A stretch of 64,000 nt of DNA, taken from positions 37,756 to 101,755 of the forward strand of contig NZ_JAKRNE010000008.1 in NCBI RefSeq assembly GCF_022347205.1, in the 5' to 3' direction. The position numbers and the translations under genes are program-made. This document shows positions 26,332 through 35,456 of this stretch, one piece after another (the stretch's first letter is position 1; each line of letters begins with the position of its first letter). The notes under the pieces are model-generated. The model saw nothing but the letters and a program-made list of their open reading frames with translations. It ran no database searches and was not told where the DNA came from. This DNA is from Corynebacterium sp. ACRPO (lineage in GTDB: Bacteria; Actinomycetota; Actinomycetes; Mycobacteriales; Mycobacteriaceae).

Positions 26332-28164
26332 CTAGCGCTTGTACAGGTGCTCGATGGCCGCAGCATAGCGCTGCGCTACCACGTTGCGCTTAACCTTCAT
26401 GGTGGGGGTCAGCTCATTTTCTTCCTCGGTAAGGTCAGATTCGAGGATGTAGAACTTCTTGATGCCCTCCGCATGGGAGACGGTGGAATTAACCTGGTTG
26501 ATGGCGTCCTGCAGCTCCGCGCGCAGGGTCGGATCGGTAGCCAGCTCGCGCATGGAGCGATTCTCCGGAATGTTGTGGTCCAGCTTCCAGCGCTTCAAAA
26601 TGTCCGGATCCAGGGTCAGCAGCACGCCAACGAAGGGCTTGCCATCGCCAACCACCATGGCCTGGGAGATAAGCGGGTGCCCGCGCAGGATATCCTCCAT
26701 CGGGCCGGGCGAGACATTTTTGCCGCCGGCCGTGACAATGAGGTCCTTCTTGCGGCCAGTGATAACGAGCTTGCCGTCCTCATCAATCTCACCCAGGTCG
26801 CCGGTGTTGTACCAGCCATCCTCGAGGGCCTCGGCCGTGGCTTCCGGATTATTCCAGTAACCATGGAAGACGATATCGCCCTTGATGCAGATTTCGCCTT
26901 CATCGTTGATGCGGAAGGTCACGCCACCCATCGGCGGGCCAACGGTACCGATGGACTGATCCACAAAGTCCACCGCGGCCGCGGCGGCGACCTCGGTCAG
27001 GCCATAGCCCTCATAGACCGGGATGCCGATACCGCGGTACCAGTGCAGCAGGTCATGGCCCATGGCCGAGCCACCGGTAATGCAGTAGTTCACGTTGCCG
27101 CCCACGCCTTTGCGGATGGTGGAGTAGACCAGCTTGTCAAAAACCTTGTGCTTGGCCTTGAGGAAGCGGTCCGGGCCCTCCGGCTTATCCAAAGCCTTGG
27201 AGTACTCGATGGCTACCTTCTCGGACTGCTCAAAAAGCAAGGTCTTGATACCGGAATCGGCCACCTTTGCGGCAGCAGAGTTGCGCACCTTTTCAAAGAC
27301 GCGCGGCACGCCCAGAATGACGTTGGGACGGGAGCGGGCAAATTCGATGGAGATGGTGGAAAAGTCCGACCAGTGATTCTGGGAGGCACCACGCATGGCC
27401 ACCGCAATGGATACCGCGCGAGCAAAGACGTGGGCCAGCGGCAGGAAGGTCAGGGTGTGGCTACCCGGCACGGCGAAGATGCCAATCGGGTTGGTGCACA
27501 GGCCACGGGTCTGGGCCAGCCAGTTGCGGTGGGTCAGGATGCAGCCCTTGGGGCGGCCGGTGGTGCCCGAGGTATACACCAGGGAGGCCAGGTCATCGGT
27601 GGAGGTGGCCTTGATGCGGGCGTATACCTCGTCGGCGGCCACGCCGCGGCCCTCGAACTTCAAGGTATCGATGGCAGAAGAGTTAATTTCCAGCACGCGG
27701 CGCAGCTGCGATGGGGAGCCCTTGAGATTGGGCTCGCCGTCTTCTTGCAGCACCAGGTTTTCTACCAGCTCGGAGTGCTCGCGGGTTTCCGTAATGGCGA
27801 GCACGGCGCCGGAGTCCTCAATGATCCAACGCACCTGGGAGGCAGAAGAGGACGGGTAGACCGGCACGGAGGCGGCACCGGCGGCCCAGATGGCGAAGTC
27901 CAGCAGGGACCACTCATAGCGGGTGGCAGAGATAAGGGCGACGCGATCCCCCTGCTGCACACCCAGGGCGATAAGTCCCTGGGCTACTTCAAAGACCTCA
28001 TCGATGAATTCTTTGCCCGTGACATTGACCCACTCATAGTTAGCCGGGCGGGTAAACATGACGCCGTGAGGGCGCTTCTTCGCGGTGTCCATCAGGGCGG
28101 TCAGGCAGGTTTCGCCAGGCTCGATAGTAAATTGCGCCGGGGTATGCACTTCTTGCAGGGTCAC
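26332..28164 (-). CDS. fadD15: Long-chain acyl-CoA synthetase (FadD15 type)
   Basis: 610 residues. Activates fatty acids to acyl-CoA through an acyl-adenylate. The AMP-binding P-loop-like motif YTSGTTGRPKG, 'YEGYGLTE' and the A8 hinge 'GDLGEIDEDGKLVITGRKKDLI' are intact, followed by a C-terminal lysine in TMKVKRN. The GTG at 28164 (MTLQEVHTPAQF) follows GAAAGGA by about 10 bases; upstream in-frame sequence is not conserved. It diverges from malQ, as in C. glutamicum. Confidence 0.92.
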   Translation of the reverse strand: MTLQEVHTPAQFTIEPGETCLTALMDTAKKRPHGVMFTRPANYEWVNVTGKEFIDEVFEVAQGLIALGVQQGDRVALISATRYEWSLLDFAIWAAGAASVPVYPSSSASQVRWIIEDSGAVLAITETREHSELVENLVLQEDGEPNLKGSPSQLRRVLEINSSAIDTLKFEGRGVAADEVYARIKATSTDDLASLVYTSGTTGRPKGCILTHRNWLAQTRGLCTNPIGIFAVPGSHTLTFLPLAHVFARAVSIAVAMRGASQNHWSDFSTISIEFARSRPNVILGVPRVFEKVRNSAAAKVADSGIKTLLFEQSEKVAIEYSKALDKPEGPDRFLKAKHKVFDKLVYSTIRKGVGGNVNYCITGGSAMGHDLLHWYRGIGIPVYEGYGLTEVAAAAAVDFVDQSIGTVGPPMGGVTFRINDEGEICIKGDIVFHGYWNNPEATAEALEDGWYNTGDLGEIDEDGKLVITGRKKDLIVTAGGKNVSPGPMEDILRGHPLISQAMVVGDGKPFVGVLLTLDPDILKRWKLDHNIPENRSMRELATDPTLRAELQDAINQVNSTVSHAEGIKKFYILESDLTEEENELTPTMKVKRNVVAQRYAAAIEHLYKR

Positions 28165-28258
28165 GCGGTGTCCTTTCGAACAGCTAATTATTAATCTCCG
28201 CCTACTGTACCAATCAGTTCCCCAGCAGGCGCGTTGTCCCCGTGGCACAATGTGGCCT

Positions 28259-30382
28259 GTGACTACCCGCGACTTGCTTGAAGAACTCGCTCAGCGCCAC
28301 GGCGTGGCCACCAGCTATACCTCCCAGTCTGGTTTCCCCGTCCACGTCGCTGAAGACACTATTGCCTATACCCTGCGCGCCTTGGGCGTGGCCATCGATG
28401 ACAATCCAGACGATGCGGCGCTAACGCAGCTGCTTTACGACGACTACCTGGACCGCTCCTCCCAGCCCCTCCCCCACTGCGTGGTCGCACCCCAGGGCCA
28501 AGAGCGCGGGTTCATGGTCCACGTGCACGCGGGCGATGCCGCCAACGTACACATTGAGTTGGAGGAAGGAGGCACCCGCGAGGTCTACCAAGACCCCAAT
28601 GACGCCCCGGATGCCAATGTTGATGGCACGTTGTGGGGCGAGGCGAGCTTCCACATCCCCGGCGATCTGCCCATGGGGTACCACGAGTTGGTATTGGAGT
28701 CCGGGGGCATCGGCAAGCATGCCTGCCCGCTCATCATTACCCCGGCGCGCCTTTCCACGGCCGATGAGTTTGTGGAGCGCCCCATTAGCGGCGTGATGGC
28801 GCAGCTGTATTCGGTGCGCTCGGAGTCCTCCTGGGGCATCGGCGATTTCCAGGATCTGGGGCAGTTGGCGGAGACGCTGGCCCCGCACGCGGATTTCTTG
28901 CTGGTCAACCCGCTGCATGCGGCCGAGCCGCTTCCGCCGGTGGAGGACTCGCCGTACCTGCCCACCACGCGGCGCTTTATCAACCCGCTCTACCTGCACA
29001 TCGAATCCATCCCGGAGCTCAAGCTCCTGCCGGAGGACCTGCAGGATGATGTGCGCGAGCTGGCCGAGGAGTTTCGCCAGCGCAATCGCAGCGCCGAGGA
29101 GATTGACCGCGACACCATTTTTGAGGCCAAGCTGCAGGTGCTGCGCGAGCTCTTTAACTACCAGCCCTCCCCGGAGCGCGAAGAGGCCTTCGTGCGCTAC
29201 GCCCGCGAGGAAGGCCGCGGCCTGCGCGATTTCGCATATTGGTGTGCGCAACAAGACGCCGCCGCACAGTCGGGCCAGCGCCATGCCGAAGGCCTGGACA
29301 TGGACACGCTCACGCGCTTTTATTCCTGGCTGCAGTTCCTGTGCGATGAGCAGCTGGCCGCCGCGCAGCAGCGCGCGCTCGATGCCGGCATGCGCCTGGG
29401 CCTGGTGACTGATCTTGCCGTGGGTGTGCACCCGGGCGGCGCCGATGCCGTGAACCTCACTGAGTATTTGGCGCCGCAGTGCTCGGTGGGTGCCCCGCCG
29501 GATGACTATAACCAGCAGGGCCAGGATTGGTCGCAGCCGCCGTGGCACCCGCAGCGCCTGGCCGCCGCGGGCTATGCCCCGTGGCGCGAGATGCTCTCCA
29601 CCGTGCTGCGCCATGCCGGCGGGGTGCGCGTGGACCACATCTTAGGGCTTTTCCGTCTGTATTGGATCCCGCGCATGGCCAGCCCGCTGACGGGCACCTA
29701 TGTCTCCTATGATTTTGAGGCCATGGTGGGCATCTTGGCGCTAGAGGCGCAGCGCGCCGGTGCGGTGGTCATCGGTGAGGACCTCGGCACCGTCGAGCCG
29801 TGGGTACAAGACGTGCTCGCGCAGAAGGCGGTGCTGGGTACCTCCATCGTGTGGTTTGAGCGCGACGATGATGACTACTCCCCGCTGCCGCAGGACAAGT
29901 ATCGCCAGCTGGCGCTGTCCTCAGTCAATACCCACGATCTGCCGCCGACCTTGGCGTACCTGCGCGGCGATCATATTTCCCTCCGCGCGCGCTTAGGCGT
30001 GCTGACCCGCTCGGTGGAGGACGAGCAGCGCGATGACATTGAGTGGCAGGCCCGCGTATTGGGCGCGGTAGCGGACCGAGGCCTCTTGCCGCAGCGCGAT
30101 TACCTAGTGGATCCGGCCGAGCGCGCCTCCCGCGGCGCGGAGGAAGACATTTCTGTGGCGCTGCACCGCTATATTGCGGGCACGCCTTCAGCACTTGCCT
30201 GCACCAGCTTGGTGGACATGGTGGGCGATGTACGTGCGCAGAATCAGCCGGGCACCACGCACGAGCTTTATCCCAATTGGTGCGTGCCGCTATGCGATAC
30301 CAACGGCACTGCCCTGCTTATCGAGGATCTTCCCGGATTGGAATTCTTCCAGCGCTTAGCAGCCACCAGCAGGAAGGACTAG
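28259..30382 (+). CDS. malQ: 4-alpha-glucanotransferase
   Basis: 707 residues. A GH77 amylomaltase that transfers glucan chains in maltodextrin and glycogen metabolism. It has the long actinobacterial N-terminal beta domain (about 1-160), then the barrel: 'AEPLPPVEDSPYLPTTRRFINPLYL', nucleophile Asp in GVRVDHILGLFRL, acid/base Glu in VIGEDLGTVEPWV, and Asp in NTHDLPPT. The C-terminal 'AQNQPGTTHELYPNW' matches corynebacterial MalQ. GTG 28259 aligns with the C. glutamicum start; ATG 28250 is an in-frame alternative. CACAAT just upstream could give a leaderless mRNA. Confidence 0.93.
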   Translation: MTTRDLLEELAQRHGVATSYTSQSGFPVHVAEDTIAYTLRALGVAIDDNPDDAALTQLLYDDYLDRSSQPLPHCVVAPQGQERGFMVHVHAGDAANVHIELEEGGTREVYQDPNDAPDANVDGTLWGEASFHIPGDLPMGYHELVLESGGIGKHACPLIITPARLSTADEFVERPISGVMAQLYSVRSESSWGIGDFQDLGQLAETLAPHADFLLVNPLHAAEPLPPVEDSPYLPTTRRFINPLYLHIESIPELKLLPEDLQDDVRELAEEFRQRNRSAEEIDRDTIFEAKLQVLRELFNYQPSPEREEAFVRYAREEGRGLRDFAYWCAQQDAAAQSGQRHAEGLDMDTLTRFYSWLQFLCDEQLAAAQQRALDAGMRLGLVTDLAVGVHPGGADAVNLTEYLAPQCSVGAPPDDYNQQGQDWSQPPWHPQRLAAAGYAPWREMLSTVLRHAGGVRVDHILGLFRLYWIPRMASPLTGTYVSYDFEAMVGILALEAQRAGAVVIGEDLGTVEPWVQDVLAQKAVLGTSIVWFERDDDDYSPLPQDKYRQLALSSVNTHDLPPTLAYLRGDHISLRARLGVLTRSVEDEQRDDIEWQARVLGAVADRGLLPQRDYLVDPAERASRGAEEDISVALHRYIAGTPSALACTSLVDMVGDVRAQNQPGTTHELYPNWCVPLCDTNGTALLIEDLPGLEFFQRLAATSRKD

Positions 30383-30417
30383 CGCTGGGCCTAAGCCTCT
30401 GCGCGCAGTGGGCGCGT

Positions 30418-30657
30418 CTAGGTCCACAGGCCGATGAGGGCAACGACGATGACCAGCGCGATCATCGTCCACAGTGTGAGAGAGACGCGGGATTTGGGCA
30501 GGGCGCGCTTGCGCTTTGCCGGCTGGGCGCCGGGCTTAGTTGCCGAGGCGGAAGACTGGCCGGCGCGCTTGGCTTCGGGGTCCCAAAGGCCCTCGCGGGG
30601 GTTAGCGCGCAGCTCGGCGCGCTCCTGCCGCGCGCGCTCGTTATTTTCCTCAGCCAT
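30418..30657 (-). CDS. Small membrane protein
   Basis: 79 residues. A charged N-terminal half rich in Arg, Glu and Ala (about 1-55) is followed by one C-terminal membrane helix (TLWTMIALVIVVALIGLW). It probably sits with the N-terminus in the cytoplasm. It overlaps the preceding small gene by 8 bases and converges on malQ. Unknown function. Confidence 0.65.
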   Translation of the reverse strand: MAEENNERARQERAELRANPREGLWDPEAKRAGQSSASATKPGAQPAKRKRALPKSRVSLTLWTMIALVIVVALIGLWT

Positions 30658-30865
30658 GATGGTCTACCTTAGTGCTGCGGCTGCGCTGCTGGGAAATCAC
30701 TCCGGCGGCCCGATTGGCCACGCGGTCAACCGCCCACATCAGGCACCACGCTATGACCACCATGAGCGGCACGGCGATGGCCACCACGATGACCATTTGA
30801 ATCCACACGGGCGCCTGCACCAACAATTGCGATAGCGTGCTGCCCAAGCTCGTCAACCACTCCAT
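30650..30865 (-). CDS. Small membrane protein
   Basis: 71 residues. An N-terminal amphipathic stretch, one strong membrane segment (about 20-46, IQMVIVVAIAVPLMVVIAW) and a basic tail (SQQRSRSTKVDHH). It forms a two-gene unit with the next small membrane protein. The ATG at 30865 is 38 bases from the divergent esterase start, so their promoters are adjacent. Unknown function. Confidence 0.65.
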   Translation of the reverse strand: MEWLTSLGSTLSQLLVQAPVWIQMVIVVAIAVPLMVVIAWCLMWAVDRVANRAAGVISQQRSRSTKVDHHG

Positions 30866-30903
30866 GGCTACTTATCCTACTTGCTCGCGGTAATCTGGCT
30901 GAC

Positions 30904-32208
30904 ATGTCGAGCGCCCAGATTCCCGTTACCGTCACCACCGCCTCCGGCCGGATCACCGGCGTGCGCCGCGATGGCCTGCACTACTTCCACTCGGTGCGCT
31001 ATAGCACCATCCCCAGCCCCTACTCGCCTGCCGAGCCGCTGGATGGCGCCTTTGATCAGGATGCCCGCGAGCCGCGCCCAAATGACATTGCGCTGAGCAT
31101 TACCGCGCCTGCCGACGCCGCCGAGTGCCCCGTCGTGGTCTTTATTCACGGCGGCCGCTTTGAGCACGGCTCGCACGAGGATCCACGCCTGTCGGGGGAA
31201 AAGAATGCCCGCCACGGGGTAATCCAGGTCAACGTGGGTTACCGGGTGGGCTTGGCTGGCTTCGCGCGCTTCGACGGCGACGAGGCGGACCGCTACCGCG
31301 GCATCGATGATTGCCTCTTGGCCTTGGAGTGGCTACAGGACAATATCGAGGCCTTTGGCGGCGATAAGACCAATATCACCTTGGTAGGCCAATCCGCTGG
31401 GGCAGCGATGAGCTTGTGGCTCGCACGCCGCGATCACTTCCGGGGCGGTTTCCGCCGCGTGCTGGCGCTCTCGCCGGCATTCCCGCGCGACCGTTTTGAG
31501 CATCGCATCACCGACCTGCGCCGGGCCCTAGGCGTGCCGGTCACGCGCCAGGCGCTGGAAAAGATGGATCCTGAATCACTGGCCAAGGGCTATGCCAAAT
31601 TCCGCAAGAAGTACCGCTTCGACGTTGCCTTGGGCCCCGCACCACTGCGCGCCGAAGAATTGGCGGATATCCCTATCGTGGTGACGTCTACCCGCGATGA
31701 GTTCTACAACATGCCTGCGGCCCAGCGCATTGACAAGATGGCGCTGGCGGGCTTTATTACCAGCTACTTTTCACCCAAGTTTGGGATTTCGCAGGGGCGC
31801 TTCAAGCAGTGGCAGCAATTGGCGCACTACGTCGATCCGCAGCGGCCGATGGGCCGCCTCATCGGTGATGCCGCCGTGCGCCGCTGGACAGCCCAGGTAG
31901 CCGAGGAGGCTCCAGGCCCGACCTGGATGATGGAATTTACCCGGACCGAAGCCCCCGCGGTGCACTGCGCCGAGTTAGACCCGCTCTTTGGCGGCAGCGG
32001 AGGCGAGGAGGCCGACGCTTCCCCGGCCGGTGAGCTCAACGAGTGGCTGCGCCACTATGCCACCACGGGCGAGCCCGGTTTCCCCGGCTACGGCGATGAC
32101 CACCAGGTGTTGGAATTCAACCTGGATACGGGAGAGCGTCGGCTAGCCTATGCCACCTTGGACTATGTGGCCGCGGCCTTCTATAACGACGACGAGCTTG
32201 GGGTGTAG
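30904..32208 (+). CDS. Type-B carboxylesterase
   Basis: 434 residues. An alpha/beta-hydrolase of the cholinesterase-like group. The oxyanion-hole motif is HGGRF (usually HGGGF), the nucleophile elbow is GQSAG ('ITLVGQSAGAAMS'), the acid is probably in 'STRDEFYN', and the catalytic His lies in AVHCAELDPLFGG. It has no signal peptide and should be cytoplasmic. The substrate is unknown. It is slightly shorter than the usual ~500 residues. Confidence 0.88.
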   Translation: MSSAQIPVTVTTASGRITGVRRDGLHYFHSVRYSTIPSPYSPAEPLDGAFDQDAREPRPNDIALSITAPADAAECPVVVFIHGGRFEHGSHEDPRLSGEKNARHGVIQVNVGYRVGLAGFARFDGDEADRYRGIDDCLLALEWLQDNIEAFGGDKTNITLVGQSAGAAMSLWLARRDHFRGGFRRVLALSPAFPRDRFEHRITDLRRALGVPVTRQALEKMDPESLAKGYAKFRKKYRFDVALGPAPLRAEELADIPIVVTSTRDEFYNMPAAQRIDKMALAGFITSYFSPKFGISQGRFKQWQQLAHYVDPQRPMGRLIGDAAVRRWTAQVAEEAPGPTWMMEFTRTEAPAVHCAELDPLFGGSGGEEADASPAGELNEWLRHYATTGEPGFPGYGDDHQVLEFNLDTGERRLAYATLDYVAAAFYNDDELGV

Positions 32209-32221
32209 CGGGCGCCGAAAA

Positions 32222-32758
32222 TTACAACGCGGCGCGCAGCGCGCTATCCGCGAGCTCGTCAATCATCCACGGGCTAAAAACACCAGGCATGGCATCGGCG
32301 GCGGCGAAGAGGTTTGCTGGCTCGACCCATTGGTAGGAATCTACCTCGTCGGGGTTAGGCTCCCAGGTGGCGTCGGCAGCAAGCTCAACGGTATATACCG
32401 GGCAGATTTCATTTTCTACCGTGCCGGAGGAATCCACCGCGCGGTAGGAAAAGTCCGGCAGAATAAGCCGCGGGGCGGACAGATCCGCCGGCGCAATGCC
32501 CAGCTCAAAGGAAGCGCGGCGCAGCACCGCATCCGCGGTCTCCTCGCCGGGTGCAGGGTGGCCGCAAAAAGCATTGGTCCACACGCCGGGCCAAGTGCGC
32601 TTCCTCAGCGCACGGCGGGTGACTAACACCTTGCCGCCGCAGGTCAGCCAGGCAGAGAAGGCAAAGTGCAGCGGAGTATCGGTGGTATGAACTTCGGCCT
32701 TGGGAGCGGTGCCGATGGGTTCACCTGCGGCAGAGGCCAAGACTACAAGTTCTGTCAT
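32222..32758 (-). CDS. idi: Isopentenyl-diphosphate delta-isomerase, type 1
   Basis: 178 residues. Interconverts IPP and DMAPP for isoprenoid synthesis. The Nudix-like fold shows the catalytic Cys in TNAFCGHPAPGE and the Glu in TVENEICPVY; 'RRALRKRTWPGVWTN' binds the diphosphate. It overlaps the upstream lipoprotein gene by four bases. It supplies substrate for UppS in the same window. Confidence 0.93.
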   Translation of the reverse strand: MTELVVLASAAGEPIGTAPKAEVHTTDTPLHFAFSAWLTCGGKVLVTRRALRKRTWPGVWTNAFCGHPAPGEETADAVLRRASFELGIAPADLSAPRLILPDFSYRAVDSSGTVENEICPVYTVELAADATWEPNPDEVDSYQWVEPANLFAAADAMPGVFSPWMIDELADSALRAAL

Positions 32759-33303
32759 AGATTAAGGTCTCCTACCCAGGTCACGTTGCCAATGTGCAAA
32801 CGCGCATTCCACAGGTTGCCAGGCGTCACGTCATAGCGGTACTGCAGGTTGACCGAAGCGCCCGCGCCCAGCGGATGATCGAGTCCCGGGGGTTCTACGC
32901 CCGGAGCGGACTCCTTGTCATAGGGCAAGGAATTGATCTTGGCCCAGCCGCCATTGCCGTCGGCGCGCTCCAGGGCGGGGTCATCGAAGGCGTCGACAGG
33001 CAGGGGCACGTCGTTGTCGTTCTTGAGCAGAATGGTCACTACGGTGCCGCCGGAGTTGCTATCGGTATACACGCCCTGCAACTCCCAGCTCACACCAAGG
33101 CCCTTATCCTCCACCGGCTCGGCCAGATTAGAAGTAACTTCCTTATCGTCAGTGTCCTTGGCCTCGTACGGGGCCTCTTCGGAGCTGGAGACGGTGATAT
33201 GGTCCCCCAGCCCGGTTTCTTCCGGCTGGAGAACGCTACATCCGGTCAGGGTCACGGCAAGTACGCTGACTACGCCCGCGCCGAGTGTGTGGGAAATTTT
33301 CAC
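32755..33303 (-). CDS. Putative lipoprotein
   Basis: 182 residues. A GTG start, a signal peptide and the lipobox LTGC (Cys at about 22). The mature part has an acidic linker to about residue 65 and then a beta-rich domain (VSWELQGVYTDSNSGGTVVT...) resembling DUF4352/immunoglobulin-like lipoprotein domains, which is a weak match. Co-transcribed with idi. Function unknown. Confidence 0.75.
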   Translation of the reverse strand: MKISHTLGAGVVSVLAVTLTGCSVLQPEETGLGDHITVSSSEEAPYEAKDTDDKEVTSNLAEPVEDKGLGVSWELQGVYTDSNSGGTVVTILLKNDNDVPLPVDAFDDPALERADGNGGWAKINSLPYDKESAPGVEPPGLDHPLGAGASVNLQYRYDVTPGNLWNARLHIGNVTWVGDLNL

Positions 33304-33493
33304 CGTGGATGGATCCTTTGCACGTGAAGATTGTTGTATTTCTGCACAAGTACCTTAGCCTAAACCTCCCTGAACTTAAGTATTTACGCTCGTTAACGCC
33401 GCATGTGGCATACTGGGCAGTCGCTTAAATCTCTCCCTCCTTTTCCCTAATTCCGCGCACTAACCGCCGTTTCGAAGTGAGTGTGGTCTACTT

Positions 33494-35404
33494 ATGAATT
33501 CCATTTTGCGCATTACCCGCAGTGCCTCCGCCCTGTGGCCCTTTTACCTGGGCGTGCTGCTGACCGCCACAATCACCGCAGTCGTCGCACTGGTCTCGCC
33601 GTTTTTGACGCGCGAAGCCACCGATACCATCGTGGACGCCCTGCAGAACGACGCCCCACTGAGCGACGCGCTGCGTACGGTGCTGTTGCTGGCAGTGGCG
33701 CTTTTCCTTGCCGACGCCGCCAATGCCCTCTTCCGCAATATCGGCGGCTACATCGGCGATGTCATGGTCTCGCGCCTGCGCGAGATTTTGTCCACGCGTT
33801 ACTTTGCGAAGCTGCTGGCCCTCCCGCAGGGCTATTACGATAACCAGGTCACCGGCACGATCATCGCCCGGCTGGATCGCTCGATTGCCAATATCACGCA
33901 GTTCGTGCAGTCCTTTGCCAATAACTTCTTCACGATGATCATCCAGACCCTCGCGGTGCTGGCCATTACCGCGTGGTATTACTGGCCGCTGGCTATCCTG
34001 CTCGCGCTGCTCTTTCCGGTCTATATGTGGCTTACCGCGCTGACCTCGAAGCGCTGGCAGAAATTTGAGGCCGTCAAAAACGAAAATATCGACCTCGCCA
34101 ACGGCCGCTTCGCCGAGGTCATCGGCCAGGTCAAGGTGGCTAAGTCTTTCGTGAGCGAAACCCGCGAGCTCTCCCACTTTGCTCAGCGCTACCGCACCGT
34201 GGTCGATACCACCAAGCCACAATCGCGCTGGTGGCACATGATGGATACCTTCCGCGGCCTGGCCATGGCTGTTATCTTCCTCGGCATTTACGGCGTAATT
34301 TTCTGGCGCACGCTCGAGGGGCATTTCTCCTTGGGCGATATGGTCATGTTGCTGCAGATGGTCTCCAGCGCGAAGCAGCCGGTCTTTATGATGAGCTGGA
34401 TTGTCGATACCGCCCAGCGCGCCATCGCCGGTTCCAAGGACTACTTCAAAGTCATGGAAGAAGAGTTGGAGCCCACCGCACCGCGCGAGTTGGTTGCCGC
34501 CACCACCGGTTCGCATACCCCGCAGCTCGATCTCACCCCGGTACACCCGCTGGAGCCCACACCCGGCGCGCCGGTCTTCTCCTTTGACCATGTCTCCTTC
34601 GCCTACGAGGAAGGCAAGCCCGTGGTGGAGGATATTTCCTTCGCCGCCTCTGAGGGCCACAAGGTGGCGCTCGTGGGCGAATCCGGCGGCGGCAAGTCCA
34701 CGTTGGTCAACCTCCTGCTAGGCCTTTACCATCCATCTGCCGGGCACCTCGATGTGCTGGGGCACCGAGTAGACGATCTCACCGCCTCGCGCCTGCGCGC
34801 CTCGGTGGGCGTGGTCTTCCAGGAGTCTTATCTCTTCTCCGGCACCATTCGCGAAAATATCGCCTACGGCAAGCCGGGTGCCACGGAGGAGGAGATCATA
34901 GACGTCGCCAAGCGGGCCAATGCCCATGAGTTCATCCAAGCCTTCCCGGACGGCTATGACACGGTCATTGGTGAGCGCGGTCTGAAACTATCCGGCGGGC
35001 AGAAGCAGCGCGTCTCCGTTGCCCGCGCCATGCTCAAGGACGCGCCCATCCTGGTGCTGGATGAGGCCACCTCGGCGCTGGATACCAAGTCCGAGCGCGC
35101 TGTGCAGGCCGGCCTGGATGAGCTAATGAAGGACCGCACCACGCTGATTATTGCCCACCGCCTATCTACGATTGCGGATGTGGATACCATCATCACCTTG
35201 GATCGCGGCCGCATTGATGAGATGGGCTCGCCGGCCGAGCTGGCGCAATCCGGTGGCATTTATGCCGAGTTGCTCAAGCTCACCCAATCCACCTCGGCCG
35301 CGGACCGCCGCCGGTTGAAGAAGTATGGTTTTGTCTCCGGCCCTGCCTCCGAATCCGAAGACGAGGAGGAGGACTCCCGGTGGGCCGACAAGGAAGATGA
35401 ATAA
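33494..35404 (+). CDS. ABC exporter, fused membrane and ATPase domains
   Basis: 636 residues. A type IV exporter half-transporter: six membrane helices (about 1-320) and an ATPase domain (about 360-600) with Walker A GESGGGKST, Q-loop VVFQESYLF, signature LSGGQKQR, Walker B ILVLDEATSAL and H-loop IIAHRL. An acidic tail (SESEDEEEDSRW) follows. It would work as a homodimer. The substrate may be a lipid, drug or peptide; the sequence does not decide it. Confidence 0.92.
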   Translation: MNSILRITRSASALWPFYLGVLLTATITAVVALVSPFLTREATDTIVDALQNDAPLSDALRTVLLLAVALFLADAANALFRNIGGYIGDVMVSRLREILSTRYFAKLLALPQGYYDNQVTGTIIARLDRSIANITQFVQSFANNFFTMIIQTLAVLAITAWYYWPLAILLALLFPVYMWLTALTSKRWQKFEAVKNENIDLANGRFAEVIGQVKVAKSFVSETRELSHFAQRYRTVVDTTKPQSRWWHMMDTFRGLAMAVIFLGIYGVIFWRTLEGHFSLGDMVMLLQMVSSAKQPVFMMSWIVDTAQRAIAGSKDYFKVMEEELEPTAPRELVAATTGSHTPQLDLTPVHPLEPTPGAPVFSFDHVSFAYEEGKPVVEDISFAASEGHKVALVGESGGGKSTLVNLLLGLYHPSAGHLDVLGHRVDDLTASRLRASVGVVFQESYLFSGTIRENIAYGKPGATEEEIIDVAKRANAHEFIQAFPDGYDTVIGERGLKLSGGQKQRVSVARAMLKDAPILVLDEATSALDTKSERAVQAGLDELMKDRTTLIIAHRLSTIADVDTIITLDRGRIDEMGSPAELAQSGGIYAELLKLTQSTSAADRRRLKKYGFVSGPASESEDEEEDSRWADKEDE

Positions 35405-35456
35405 AAGCGCATAAAAGCGCTGGGGTGGCCGCGGGCTTCGCGTTATGGTTATGGCC

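Noticed and set aside
26314..28194. A 626-codon open frame on the plus strand opposite fadD
   Set aside because: High-GC shadow of an unmistakable acyl-CoA synthetase; no family features, no ribosome-binding site.
33488..34660. A 390-codon open frame opposite the ABC exporter
   Set aside because: Antisense shadow; Gln/His/Gly-rich translation with no recognisable motifs.
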